Assembly: GCF_018860665.1 (NCBI RefSeq)
Contig: NZ_JAHKPK010000003.1
Coordinates: forward strand, 1 to 64,000
Source of the DNA: Pacificibacter marinus
Lineage (GTDB): Bacteria; Pseudomonadota; Alphaproteobacteria; Rhodobacterales; Rhodobacteraceae
Reading direction: 5' to 3'
DNA: 64,000 nucleotides
A program made the position numbers and the translations under genes. This document shows, one piece after another, positions 47,480 to 54,876 of the stretch; position 1 is the stretch's first letter, and every line of letters begins with the position of its first letter. The notes below the pieces were generated by a model. The model was not told where the DNA came from. It saw only the letters and a list, made by a program, of their open reading frames with translations, and did no database searches.

Positions 47480-48223
47480 ATGAAACTTCAGGGTAAAACA
47501 GCAATCGTCACCGGTGGCGGACGCGACATCGGCATGGCAGCGGCACTTAAATTGGCATCCGAGGGTGCGAATGTTGCGATCAACTATTTCGCAAGCAGCG
47601 AAAGTGCTGAAAAAACTGTTGCGACAATCATCGCAAACGGCGGCAAAGCTTTTGCATTGAAAGGCGATTTGACCAAAGCTGCAGATGTTGAGGCACTTGT
47701 TGCTAAAACCGTTGCAGACTTCGGCTCTGTGGACGTTTTGGTCAACAACGCTGGCGGCTTGATCGCACGTAAAACCATCGCCGAAATGCCGCTCGAGCAC
47801 TGGCAGGCCGTAATGGACCTGAACTTGACCAGCACCTTCTTGATGACCAAAGCTTGCCTTGCGCACATGGACTCAGGCACAATCGTTAACCTTGCAAGCC
47901 AAGCTGCACGTGACGGTGGCGGCGGCGGTGCTGTTGCATACGCGACTTCTAAAGGCGCTATTATGACTATGACACGTGGTCTGGCCAAAGAATTGGGTCC
48001 AAAAATCCGCGTCAACGCTTTGTGCCCAGGCATGATCGACACAGATTTCCACAACATCCACACACCTGACGCAGGTCGTCGCGGCTATGAAGCAGCTGCG
48101 CCTGTGAAACGCCAAGGTACAATCGAAGATGTTGCCAACTTGGTTCTGTTCCTCGCATGTGACGACAGCTCGTTCATCACAGGGACAAACGTCGACATCA
48201 ACGGCGGCATGCTGTTCAGCTAA
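47480..48223 (+). CDS. SDR-family oxidoreductase of the sugar-acid cluster
   Basis: 247 residues. TGGGRDIG at 11-18 binds the cofactor, NNAGG is at 89-93, and the active site is Ser140, Tyr154 and Lys158 (YATSK). It is 24 bp before the KdgF-like cupin gene, so the pair is co-transcribed. In uronate pathways SDR enzymes reduce 4-deoxy-5-keto-uronate (DEH) to 2-keto-3-deoxygluconate or oxidise the reverse type of intermediate. Such a role fits the KdgF partner, but the sequence is not specific enough to choose. The gene has an AAGGAAG ribosome-binding site. Confidence 0.85.
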   Translation: MKLQGKTAIVTGGGRDIGMAAALKLASEGANVAINYFASSESAEKTVATIIANGGKAFALKGDLTKAADVEALVAKTVADFGSVDVLVNNAGGLIARKTIAEMPLEHWQAVMDLNLTSTFLMTKACLAHMDSGTIVNLASQAARDGGGGGAVAYATSKGAIMTMTRGLAKELGPKIRVNALCPGMIDTDFHNIHTPDAGRRGYEAAAPVKRQGTIEDVANLVLFLACDDSSFITGTNVDINGGMLFS

Positions 48224-48247
48224 ATCAGAGATGAGGGATTGAGTGAT

Positions 48248-48559
48248 ATGTCACAGTATCCGGTTGTTACGACAGGCGAATGCGTCACACGACAAGTGCT
48301 ATCCGATCACCCTCACCTAATGGTGGTCGCCTTCCGCTTTGCGGCGGAGGGCGCCACAGGCGCACTTCACAACCACCCTCATGTGCAGTCAACTTACGTT
48401 GAAAGCGGGCGTTTCACGTTCACATTGGGTGATGAACAACACGAAGTTGGCCCCGGCGACAGTTTTGTCGTGCCCTCTGGTCAGCTTCATGGCTGCGTTT
48501 GCTTAGAGCCCGGCACATTGATCGATAGCTTCACGCCACGTCGTGACGATTTCTTGTAA
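48248..48559 (+). CDS. kdgF: KdgF-like cupin
   Basis: 103 residues from the ATG at 48248; a TTG at 48239 is less likely. Single cupin barrel with the metal-binding run ALHNHPHVQSTYVESGRF (His41, His43, Gln47 candidates) and a later His81. The C-terminus DSFTPRRDDFL is the KdgF signature. KdgF opens unsaturated uronates, from pectin or alginate lyases, to the linear ketonised form. This places the cluster in the use of oligouronide breakdown products, although no lyase or KDG kinase gene is in the window. Confidence 0.78.
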   Translation: MSQYPVVTTGECVTRQVLSDHPHLMVVAFRFAAEGATGALHNHPHVQSTYVESGRFTFTLGDEQHEVGPGDSFVVPSGQLHGCVCLEPGTLIDSFTPRRDDFL

Positions 48560-48595
48560 AGCCTGATCTTCGCACAAAATGTCATGCGACCACAA

Positions 48596-48631
48596 AAAAG
48601 GCGCACCCGAATCACTCGGGTGCGCCTTATT
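48596..48631. terminator. Bidirectional terminator between kdgF and the rraA-like gene
   Basis: A 13-bp stem AAGGCGCACCCGA / TCGGGTGCGCCTT with a 5-base loop, A-rich on one side and T-rich on the other. It lies between the convergent kdgF-like and RraA-like genes and can serve both. Confidence 0.8.
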
Positions 48632-48658
48632 ACAGTCTTATCGCACATAGATCGCTGA

Positions 48659-49396
48659 TTAGCGCTTCGCTTTCCAAGCCTCAAACCGTGCCAAAGTATC
48701 GGGATCGGTCGGCGGGTACAGTCCAATGATCGAAACGCCGCGCTTCACTTCTTCAAGAACGAAATCCTCAAACAACTCCATTGGTGCGCCTTCCGCTGCG
48801 ATTTCATTCGCGAGGTGACGCGGAATCACCATGATACCGTCGCCGTCGCCTAGAATAATATCGCCAGGATAGACCGCAGCGCCACCACAGCTGATAGGCA
48901 CATCAATGTCGATGGCGTGGTGTTTGGTCAGATTCGTTGGCGCAGAGGCTTTGGCCGCAAAGACGGGCATGTCCAATTTGGCAGCCCCCGCTGCATCGCG
49001 AATCCCCCCGTCTGTCACAACACCTGCGCCGCCACGCCCCTCAAGACGCGTCAACAAGATGGAGCCAGCAGAGGCAGCCGTCGAATCTTGGCGACAATCC
49101 ATGACCAAAACAGACCCCTCTGGGCAGGTTTCAATCGCAACACGTTGTGGGTGGTCTCTTTCACGAAAGGCCTCAATAGGATCAGTGTCTTCACGCGCCG
49201 CGATATAACGCAATGTGAATGCAGGACCAACCATGCGCTTTGTCTCTGCCTGAAGAGGCGCAACACCCTGAATAAAACAGGATTTAAACCCTTTTTTGTA
49301 GAGCAGCGTCGCCACAGTGGCCGTACTGACCCCTTTCAGAAGTTCAATGGTATCGCTGTTCAAAGGCAGCTCGGAAGCGGGTTTCGGGTTTGGCAT
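48659..49396 (-). CDS. RraA-like (HMG/CHA aldolase family) protein
   Basis: 245 residues from the ATG at 49396, which has a TGAGGAC site; the frame upstream to 49606 runs through operator site 2 and is not coding. Typical blocks are GPAFTLRYIAAREDTDP, the metal/substrate motif GVVTDGGIRDAAG and GDIILGDGDGIMVIPRHLA. The family contains RNase E inhibitor RraA and class II aldolases that split 4-hydroxy-2-oxo acids. Next to a KdgF-like protein and an SDR, cleavage of a 2-keto-3-deoxy sugar acid is the more attractive role, which would explain the lack of KDG kinase here (inference). Confidence 0.8.
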   Translation of the reverse strand: MPNPKPASELPLNSDTIELLKGVSTATVATLLYKKGFKSCFIQGVAPLQAETKRMVGPAFTLRYIAAREDTDPIEAFRERDHPQRVAIETCPEGSVLVMDCRQDSTAASAGSILLTRLEGRGGAGVVTDGGIRDAAGAAKLDMPVFAAKASAPTNLTKHHAIDIDVPISCGGAAVYPGDIILGDGDGIMVIPRHLANEIAAEGAPMELFEDFVLEEVKRGVSIIGLYPPTDPDTLARFEAWKAKR

Positions 49397-49584
49397 ATAT
49401 ATGTCCTCATGCGGGTCTATCATTGACTTGGCGACGGCATTGCGCGCCAATGCTTTTGTCGGCCAAGCACCTATGCCCTGCCGAGCAACAGACGATCGAC
49501 CAGAAAGGAGTAGAGCCAAAAAACCAAATCTGCGCCGCATTCCAAACGGCACGTCAATTGAGTTCAGGTCACTGCTTATGAATT

Positions 49585-49600
49585 CTAGTATACTAGTAAT
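49585..49600 (+). promoter_or_regulatory. Candidate GntR operator, site 2
   Basis: CTAGTATACTAGTAAT. The first 12 bases are a perfect palindrome. It differs from site 3 at two of 16 positions and from site 1 at two of 16. It stands 189 bp upstream of the RraA-like start codon. Confidence 0.65.
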
Positions 49601-49791
49601 GCACACCCCACGCTAGGGCTATTTTTTATGCATTCAACCTAGGATTCTGCGTAAAGTTTAAGCCGAACAAACCAAAGAGACGCATGGCGGCAAAATCGAA
49701 ATCGTTAAGTAACGTTTAACTTCAAAAGGTTACATATTTTTTTCGCGAAGATGGCTATCAGACGCAAACATATTTTGACAGTCGTTACTTT

Positions 49792-49807
49792 CTAGAATAC
49801 TAGTATT
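49792..49807 (+). promoter_or_regulatory. Candidate GntR operator, site 3
   Basis: CTAGAATACTAGTATT, containing the perfect 12-bp palindrome AATACTAGTATT. It lies about 86 bp upstream of the TRAP binding-protein start, a position suited to overlap its promoter and repress it. Confidence 0.68.
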
Positions 49808-49892
49808 GAACATGGCGTATATGTCTTCTTGCAAAACCATTTTGTGACAAGACGGCTCGCGCCCGAATTCAAATTGATCAGGGAGGATCACA

Positions 49893-50879
49893 ATGAAATT
49901 TGTAAGTGGCTTTAAAAAACTGGCACTCGGTGCTGTACTTGTTGGCACAACCGCATCTATGGCGAATGCGCTCGACATGCGCGGCTGGAACATCCACGTA
50001 GAAGACTACCCAGTGTCTCTCGCAATGGATTCATTCGCAGACGAAATCGCTGAGAAAACCAATGGCGAAGTGACTGCCGAAACATACCACAACGGCGTTT
50101 TGGGCAGCCAGCCTGACGCAATCGAGCAAATTCGTCTCGGCATCATCGACTTTGGTGAATTCAGCCTTGGGCCGATGGGTCAATCAATTCCAGAGACCAA
50201 CGTTGTGTCTTTGCCGTTCATCTTCCCAAGCATCCCTGCGATGTATGAAATGATGGATGGTGAAGTTGGTGAGGCAATCGGCGCAGGCATGATTGCCAAA
50301 GGTATCGTTCCTTTGGGTTGGTACGACGCTGGCGCGCGTTCTTTCTACAACTCTGTGCGCCCAATCAACACACCAGCTGATGTTGAAGGTCTTAAAATGC
50401 GCGTCATGAACAACGACTTGTTCGTTGACATGGTTGCAGCAATGGATGGCAACGCCACACCAATGGCCTTCGCAGAAGTGTACCAGTCCATCAAAACGGG
50501 CGTTGTCGACGGTGCGGAAAACAACCCACCATCCTACGAGTCAACAAACCACTATGAGGTTGCATCTTACTACTCATTGACAGAACACCTGATCATTCCA
50601 GAATGTCTCTGCATGAGCCTCAAAACTTGGGAAAAATTGACTCCTGAGCAGCAAGATATCGTTATGACTGCAGGCCGCAACAGTGCTAATCTTCAGCGTG
50701 AACTGTGGCAAGAACGTGAAGCATCAAGCATGGAAACTGTTAAAGCTGGCGGCACAATCGTGAACACGATCGCTGACAAAGCACCATTCCAAGCTGCTAT
50801 GACACCTGTTTACGAGGGCTTCCTCGCAGACAACCCAGACCTAACTGACTTGGTTAACATGATCCGCAACGCGGACTGA
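49893..50879 (+). CDS. TRAP transporter substrate-binding protein (DctP type)
   Basis: 328-residue periplasmic protein with a signal peptide (cut after ANA, about residue 26). The DctP blocks RPINTPADVEGLKMRVMNN (with the carboxylate-clamping Arg at about 170), NATPMAFAEVYQSIKTGVVDGAENNP and TGVVDG are intact. TRAP binding proteins usually carry organic acids, and many roseobacter members bind uronates, so a sugar acid is expected here. It is followed by the small and large membrane subunits. A GGGAGG site precedes the ATG. Confidence 0.93.
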   Translation: MKFVSGFKKLALGAVLVGTTASMANALDMRGWNIHVEDYPVSLAMDSFADEIAEKTNGEVTAETYHNGVLGSQPDAIEQIRLGIIDFGEFSLGPMGQSIPETNVVSLPFIFPSIPAMYEMMDGEVGEAIGAGMIAKGIVPLGWYDAGARSFYNSVRPINTPADVEGLKMRVMNNDLFVDMVAAMDGNATPMAFAEVYQSIKTGVVDGAENNPPSYESTNHYEVASYYSLTEHLIIPECLCMSLKTWEKLTPEQQDIVMTAGRNSANLQRELWQEREASSMETVKAGGTIVNTIADKAPFQAAMTPVYEGFLADNPDLTDLVNMIRNAD

Positions 50880-50900
50880 TAACGGCCACATAGGTTTGAA

Positions 50901-50933
50901 AGGCCCGTTTGACATGGTGCAAGCGGGCCTTTT
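50901..50933 (+). terminator. Attenuating hairpin after the TRAP binding-protein gene
   Basis: AGGCCCGTTT..AAGCGGGCCT followed by TTT. The stem has one mismatch and a short T-run. It lies between the binding-protein and small-permease genes and should cut down, not abolish, transcription of the membrane subunits. Confidence 0.65.
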
Positions 50934-50974
50934 GCGCTCTTGTGGGCTCGTCCATTTGTGATACGGAGGCTACA

Positions 50975-51505
50975 TTGTCACATCCAACCCCCTTGCTTAG
51001 ATTTCTTGATCGGGCGCTTGATCGTATAAGCGCCCTTTGTCTTGGTGTCTCGGCTGTGTCTCTCGTCCTTTTGATTTCCACTTTCGGGTGGCTCGTCTTC
51101 GGGCGCTACGTCTTAAACTCTACCCCCACATGGGTTGAACAGCTCGCTCTTCTCTTGATCTGTTACATCGCCTTTTTGGGTGCCGCAGCAGGCGTCAAAG
51201 AGGACACGCATATCGGGGTGACACTCTTTCGCGACATGCTGCCCGTCAGCTCACAAAAAGTCGCGATTATCGCCATCGATATTATTTTGGCTCTCTTTGG
51301 TGCGATTATGTTGATTGCTGGCATTACGCTGATGAAATTCGGCTGGTCCTCGAAACTGCCGATGCTCAATATCCCAGAAAGCTTTCGCACACTGGCCATT
51401 ACATCGTGTGGCGCATTGATCCTCCTCTTTGCGGGCACCCGCGCACTCATGCGCATTTTAACGTTTCGAGCATGGTCGCTCACAGACGATTACAAGGAAC
51501 ACTGA
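50975..51505 (+). CDS. TRAP transporter small permease (DctQ type)
   Basis: 176 residues. TTG at 50975 is chosen because ACGGAGGC lies 6 bp upstream, an excellent ribosome-binding site. The longer frame from 50909 would start inside the attenuator hairpin. Four membrane helices are readable, with the DctQ-typical TWVEQLALLLICYIAFLGAA followed by GVKEDTHIGV. It pairs with the large permease, whose ATG comes 2 bp after this stop. Confidence 0.88.
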   Translation: MSHPTPLLRFLDRALDRISALCLGVSAVSLVLLISTFGWLVFGRYVLNSTPTWVEQLALLLICYIAFLGAAAGVKEDTHIGVTLFRDMLPVSSQKVAIIAIDIILALFGAIMLIAGITLMKFGWSSKLPMLNIPESFRTLAITSCGALILLFAGTRALMRILTFRAWSLTDDYKEH

Positions 51506-51507
51506 CC

Positions 51508-52788
51508 ATGGGTTTAGCCATTCTATTAGGCGTCTTTGGCGTCACTGTTGTCATCGGTTTCCCTGTTGCATTCGCCATGGGCATCGCGGCCGCATCGGCC
51601 TTCTGGTTCGAAGGCTTCCCAATGTTGATCACGTTCCAACGTGCGACAGCGGGTGTGACTGTGTTCTCTCTTCTCGCCATTCCGTTCTTTATCTTCGCAG
51701 GCGAAATCATGCTGCACGGTGGTATCGCCTCGCGCTTGGTTAAGTTGGCATCCGCCTTGGTTGGCCACCTCAAAGGTGGTTTGGCGATGGTGAACATCTT
51801 TTCAAGTATGCTGTTCGGCGGCATCTCTGGCTCTGCGGTTGCAGATATTTCAGCCCTTGGGTCGCTTTTGATCCCTGTTATGAAAGAACGCGGCTATCGC
51901 CCAGATTTCGCGGTAAACGTTACTGTAACCTCCTCCATCGCCGGTATTGTTATTCCGCCAAGCCACAACATGATCATCTTTGCCGTTGCAGCAGGTGGCG
52001 GGATTTCCGTGTCGAAACTGTTCCTCGCCGGCGTTATCCCCGGCATTTTGATGTGTGTCTGCTTGGCCATTGCAGCCTACATCCTGTCGATCAAACACAA
52101 CTACCCCTCTGAGCCTTTCCCTGGATGGCGCGCAATTTTGAATGCCTCTATTGATGCGCTTCCTGGCTTCATGACTGCTGTTATCATCGTAGGTGGCACA
52201 TTATCTGGTGTCTTTACTGTGACTGAATCTGGTGCCTTCGGTGCGGTTTACGCCGTGTTGTTGACCAAATTCTACTACCGCAGCCTCAGCTGGGATGCGT
52301 TCAAAGTCTCAGTGGTGGGTGCTGTACGCACTACAGCCATGGTGATGATCTTGATCGCCTTCGCAAGCTCCTTTGCTTACCTGTTGGCTCTGTACCAAGT
52401 GCCTGGAAAGCTCAGCAATTTGCTGGTGTCTATCTCGGACAACCCCATCGTGATCTTGATCATGATCAACCTCATCTTGTTGTGCCTCGGCATGATCATG
52501 GACATGGCCGCTTTGATCCTGATCTGTACACCGATCTTCCTGCCTATCGCAGTCGGCTTGGGCATGGATCCTGTACAATTCGGCATCATGATGTTGATCA
52601 ACCTCGGACTTGGCCTTTGTACGCCACCTGTTGGGACCTGTCTTTTCGTTGGCTGCGCCGTGGGTAAGGTTAAGATTGAACAAGCGCTCAAATCCATCTG
52701 GCCATTCTACTTGGCCATCTTGTTTGCTCTGATCTTGGTCACATACGTCCCTGCTGTTTCTCTTTGGTTGCCTTCGCTCTACGAATAA
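51508..52788 (+). CDS. TRAP transporter large permease (DctM type)
   Basis: 426 residues from the ATG at 51508; an open frame from 51406 overlaps the small-permease gene and is rejected. About twelve hydrophobic segments are present, with DctM signatures GGISGSAVADISALGSLLIP, IPPSHNMIIFA and GMIMDMAALILICTPIFLPI followed by NLGLGLCTPPVG. It carries the substrate with sodium or protons across the inner membrane. It ends the TRAP operon and is followed by a strong terminator. Confidence 0.93.
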   Translation: MGLAILLGVFGVTVVIGFPVAFAMGIAAASAFWFEGFPMLITFQRATAGVTVFSLLAIPFFIFAGEIMLHGGIASRLVKLASALVGHLKGGLAMVNIFSSMLFGGISGSAVADISALGSLLIPVMKERGYRPDFAVNVTVTSSIAGIVIPPSHNMIIFAVAAGGGISVSKLFLAGVIPGILMCVCLAIAAYILSIKHNYPSEPFPGWRAILNASIDALPGFMTAVIIVGGTLSGVFTVTESGAFGAVYAVLLTKFYYRSLSWDAFKVSVVGAVRTTAMVMILIAFASSFAYLLALYQVPGKLSNLLVSISDNPIVILIMINLILLCLGMIMDMAALILICTPIFLPIAVGLGMDPVQFGIMMLINLGLGLCTPPVGTCLFVGCAVGKVKIEQALKSIWPFYLAILFALILVTYVPAVSLWLPSLYE

Positions 52789-52812
52789 TCAAACGAGACT
52801 TTGAACGTTACG

Positions 52813-52850
52813 ATGCCATCGCCCTAAACATAGGGCGGTGGCATTTTTAT
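52813..52850 (+). terminator. Rho-independent terminator of the TRAP operon
   Basis: ATGCCATCGCCCT-AAACAT-AGGGCGGTGGCAT followed by TTTTTAT. A 13-bp stem with one G-T pair and a T-run, 25 bp after the large-permease stop. Confidence 0.9.
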
Positions 52851-53033
52851 ATGCGACGACAGCCCACTCTGATCTCAGTCTGGCGGTTGGCATAAGCTGC
52901 ACAAGACTGGCAGGACACGGCACAAGAGGTCCAATGCCTTGCCCTCTTCACATAACATGGCTCCTCCTCCCTCACAGGCCAGACGACATCTCAGGTCGCC
53001 ACACCCAAACGCGAAAACCCCACGGCCTCAACG

Positions 53034-53063
53034 AAAAAAGCCCCCCGAAACCGGAGGGCTTAT
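53034..53063 (-). terminator. Rho-independent terminator of the SulP gene
   Basis: On the minus strand AAGCCCTCCGG-TTT-CGGGGGGCTT is followed by a T-run. It lies 25 bp beyond the stop of the SulP transporter gene. The bases between here and the TRAP terminator show no gene. Confidence 0.85.
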
Positions 53064-53087
53064 TCATCTCAATCTACCGCATATGCC

Positions 53088-54707
53088 TTAGTGACCGCCG
53101 GACAAAATCCCTGTGCGTACGGTGTAATCCGTCGCGATCTCGTAGTCAGGATCATCATCACTATCGACCATCAAATGCCCAGCGTTGGTCAGCAAACGGT
53201 GACAGTCATGGCTCAGGTGACGCAACTGGATTTCCTTGCCTGCTGCCTCAAATTTCGCCGCAACACTTTCCACCGCGTTCAAGGCCGACTGATCCGCCAC
53301 GCGACTGTCTGCAAAATCAACGATCACCATAGAGGGATCATTGGCTGGATCAAACAACTCTTGGAAACCTTCCGCAGACCCAAAGAACAAAGGCCCCTGA
53401 ATTTGGTACACTTTCGCGCCTTCAGGTGTCTCATATGTCTTGGCGTGAATGCGTGACGCGTTCTGCCACGCATAGGCCAAAGCCGAGACGACAACGCCCA
53501 CGACCACCGCAATCGCAAGGTCTTCGAACACCGTCACCACAGTCACAAGTACGATCACAAAGGCGTCGATACGGGGCACCTTGCGCATCACTTTGAACGA
53601 ATTCCAAGCAAAGGTCCCGATCACCACCATGAACATCACGCCCACCAGCGCGGCCAATGGAATGACCTCGATCAGCGGTGACGCGATCATGATAAACGCC
53701 AACAAAAAGATTGCTGCTGAAAAACCTGACAAACGTGTGCGCCCGCCCGATTTCACGTTGATCATCGATTGCCCGATCATCGCACAGCCGCCCATGCCGC
53801 CAAAAAAGCCAGTCACAACATTGGCCACGCCCTGTGCCACACATTCTTGAGACACTCCGCCGCGTTCGCCCTTGATCTCGCCCACAAGGTTCAACGTCAA
53901 CAGGCTCTCGATCAAACCGATTGCCGCCAAAATCAACGCGTAGGGAAAGATCACATGCATCACATCAAAGAACTGTGGCAGACTGTCAAACATCGGCACC
54001 ATTGGGATGTGGAATTTCGGAAAACCGCCCTCGATAGAGGCCAAATCGCCCACGCGTGGCACTGGAATATCGAACACGATCACAACCACAGCCGTGACCA
54101 AAATCCCCGCCAAAGGCGCTGGGATCACGTTGGTAAATTTGGGCAAGCCCCAAACAACAGCCATGGTCAACGCCACAAGACCCAGCATCAACGCCAGCGT
54201 CCCCGTTGGCATCCACTGCATATTGCCCGCGGCATCCGCCATCTTAAACTGCGTCATCTGCGCAAGGAAAATCACAATCGCCAAGCCATTCACAAAGCCC
54301 AGCATCACAGGATGCGGCACAAGGCGAATGAATTTACCCAAGCGGAACACCCCCGCCAAAACCTGCAAGATTCCCATCAACACCACAGTGGCAAACAAAT
54401 ACTCGACACCGTGATCCGCGACCAAAGCCACCATCACGACCGCCAGCGCGCCAGTGGCCCCCGAAATCATCCCCGGACGCCCGCCGATTAGAGAGGTCAC
54501 AAACCCGACCATAAAGGCCGCGTAAAGCCCAACAAGCGGGTTCACCCCAGCCACAAAAGCAAAGGCCACAGCCTCTGGCACCAAAGCCAAAGCCACCGTC
54601 AAGCCAGACAAAACATCCGTCTTGGCCTGCATCGGCGTCAGCCGCGTATTGCCGCTATTCGGCAATGATAATTTCTCCGCAAAAGCGGCGAGTGTCGATT
54701 GTGTCAC
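53088..54707 (-). CDS. SulP-family anion transporter with STAS domain
   Basis: 539 residues from the GTG at 54707 (GGGGAA site 6 bp upstream); a longer frame to 54773 lacks support. The SulP core (about 25-400) begins TPMQAKTDVLSGLTVALALV and contains GLYAAFMVGFVTSLIGGRPG and GGMGGCAMIGQSMINVKSGG. A C-terminal STAS domain (about 415-510; GPLFFGSAEGFQELF) follows. SulP proteins carry sulfate, bicarbonate or dicarboxylates. This short form, with an acidic tail, is common in marine bacteria, where bicarbonate uptake is one documented role (BicA). The substrate here is not decided. Confidence 0.88.
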   Translation of the reverse strand: MTQSTLAAFAEKLSLPNSGNTRLTPMQAKTDVLSGLTVALALVPEAVAFAFVAGVNPLVGLYAAFMVGFVTSLIGGRPGMISGATGALAVVMVALVADHGVEYLFATVVLMGILQVLAGVFRLGKFIRLVPHPVMLGFVNGLAIVIFLAQMTQFKMADAAGNMQWMPTGTLALMLGLVALTMAVVWGLPKFTNVIPAPLAGILVTAVVVIVFDIPVPRVGDLASIEGGFPKFHIPMVPMFDSLPQFFDVMHVIFPYALILAAIGLIESLLTLNLVGEIKGERGGVSQECVAQGVANVVTGFFGGMGGCAMIGQSMINVKSGGRTRLSGFSAAIFLLAFIMIASPLIEVIPLAALVGVMFMVVIGTFAWNSFKVMRKVPRIDAFVIVLVTVVTVFEDLAIAVVVGVVVSALAYAWQNASRIHAKTYETPEGAKVYQIQGPLFFGSAEGFQELFDPANDPSMVIVDFADSRVADQSALNAVESVAAKFEAAGKEIQLRHLSHDCHRLLTNAGHLMVDSDDDPDYEIATDYTVRTGILSGGH

Positions 54708-54876
54708 GGGAGTTCCCCAAATGTCTGATTGTACGTTTGCGCGGCGTATAGCACGCGTTTTCACCCGTGTCACACACTCCGTGTGAGGGAACTTGTTTGC
54801 CTAATTTATGTTGCTCTATTGCTAGACGGTCACTTTGTGACAGGTCATAGTCGCCGAATTGAGAGGTTGGGGATTT

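Larger units (their letters stand above)
49397..49892. promoter_or_regulatory. rraA-like/TRAP divergent intergenic region
   Basis: 496 bp with two copies of the candidate GntR operator: site 2 on the rraA-like side and site 3 on the TRAP side, centres about 207 bp apart. That spacing would allow looping between bound dimers. The TRAP binding-protein gene has a GGGAGG ribosome-binding site. No other gene is supported here. Confidence 0.55.

Noticed and set aside
47480-48223. Naming the SDR KduD
   Set aside because: The family is only generally SDR; KduD-specific blocks are not visible and KduI is absent.
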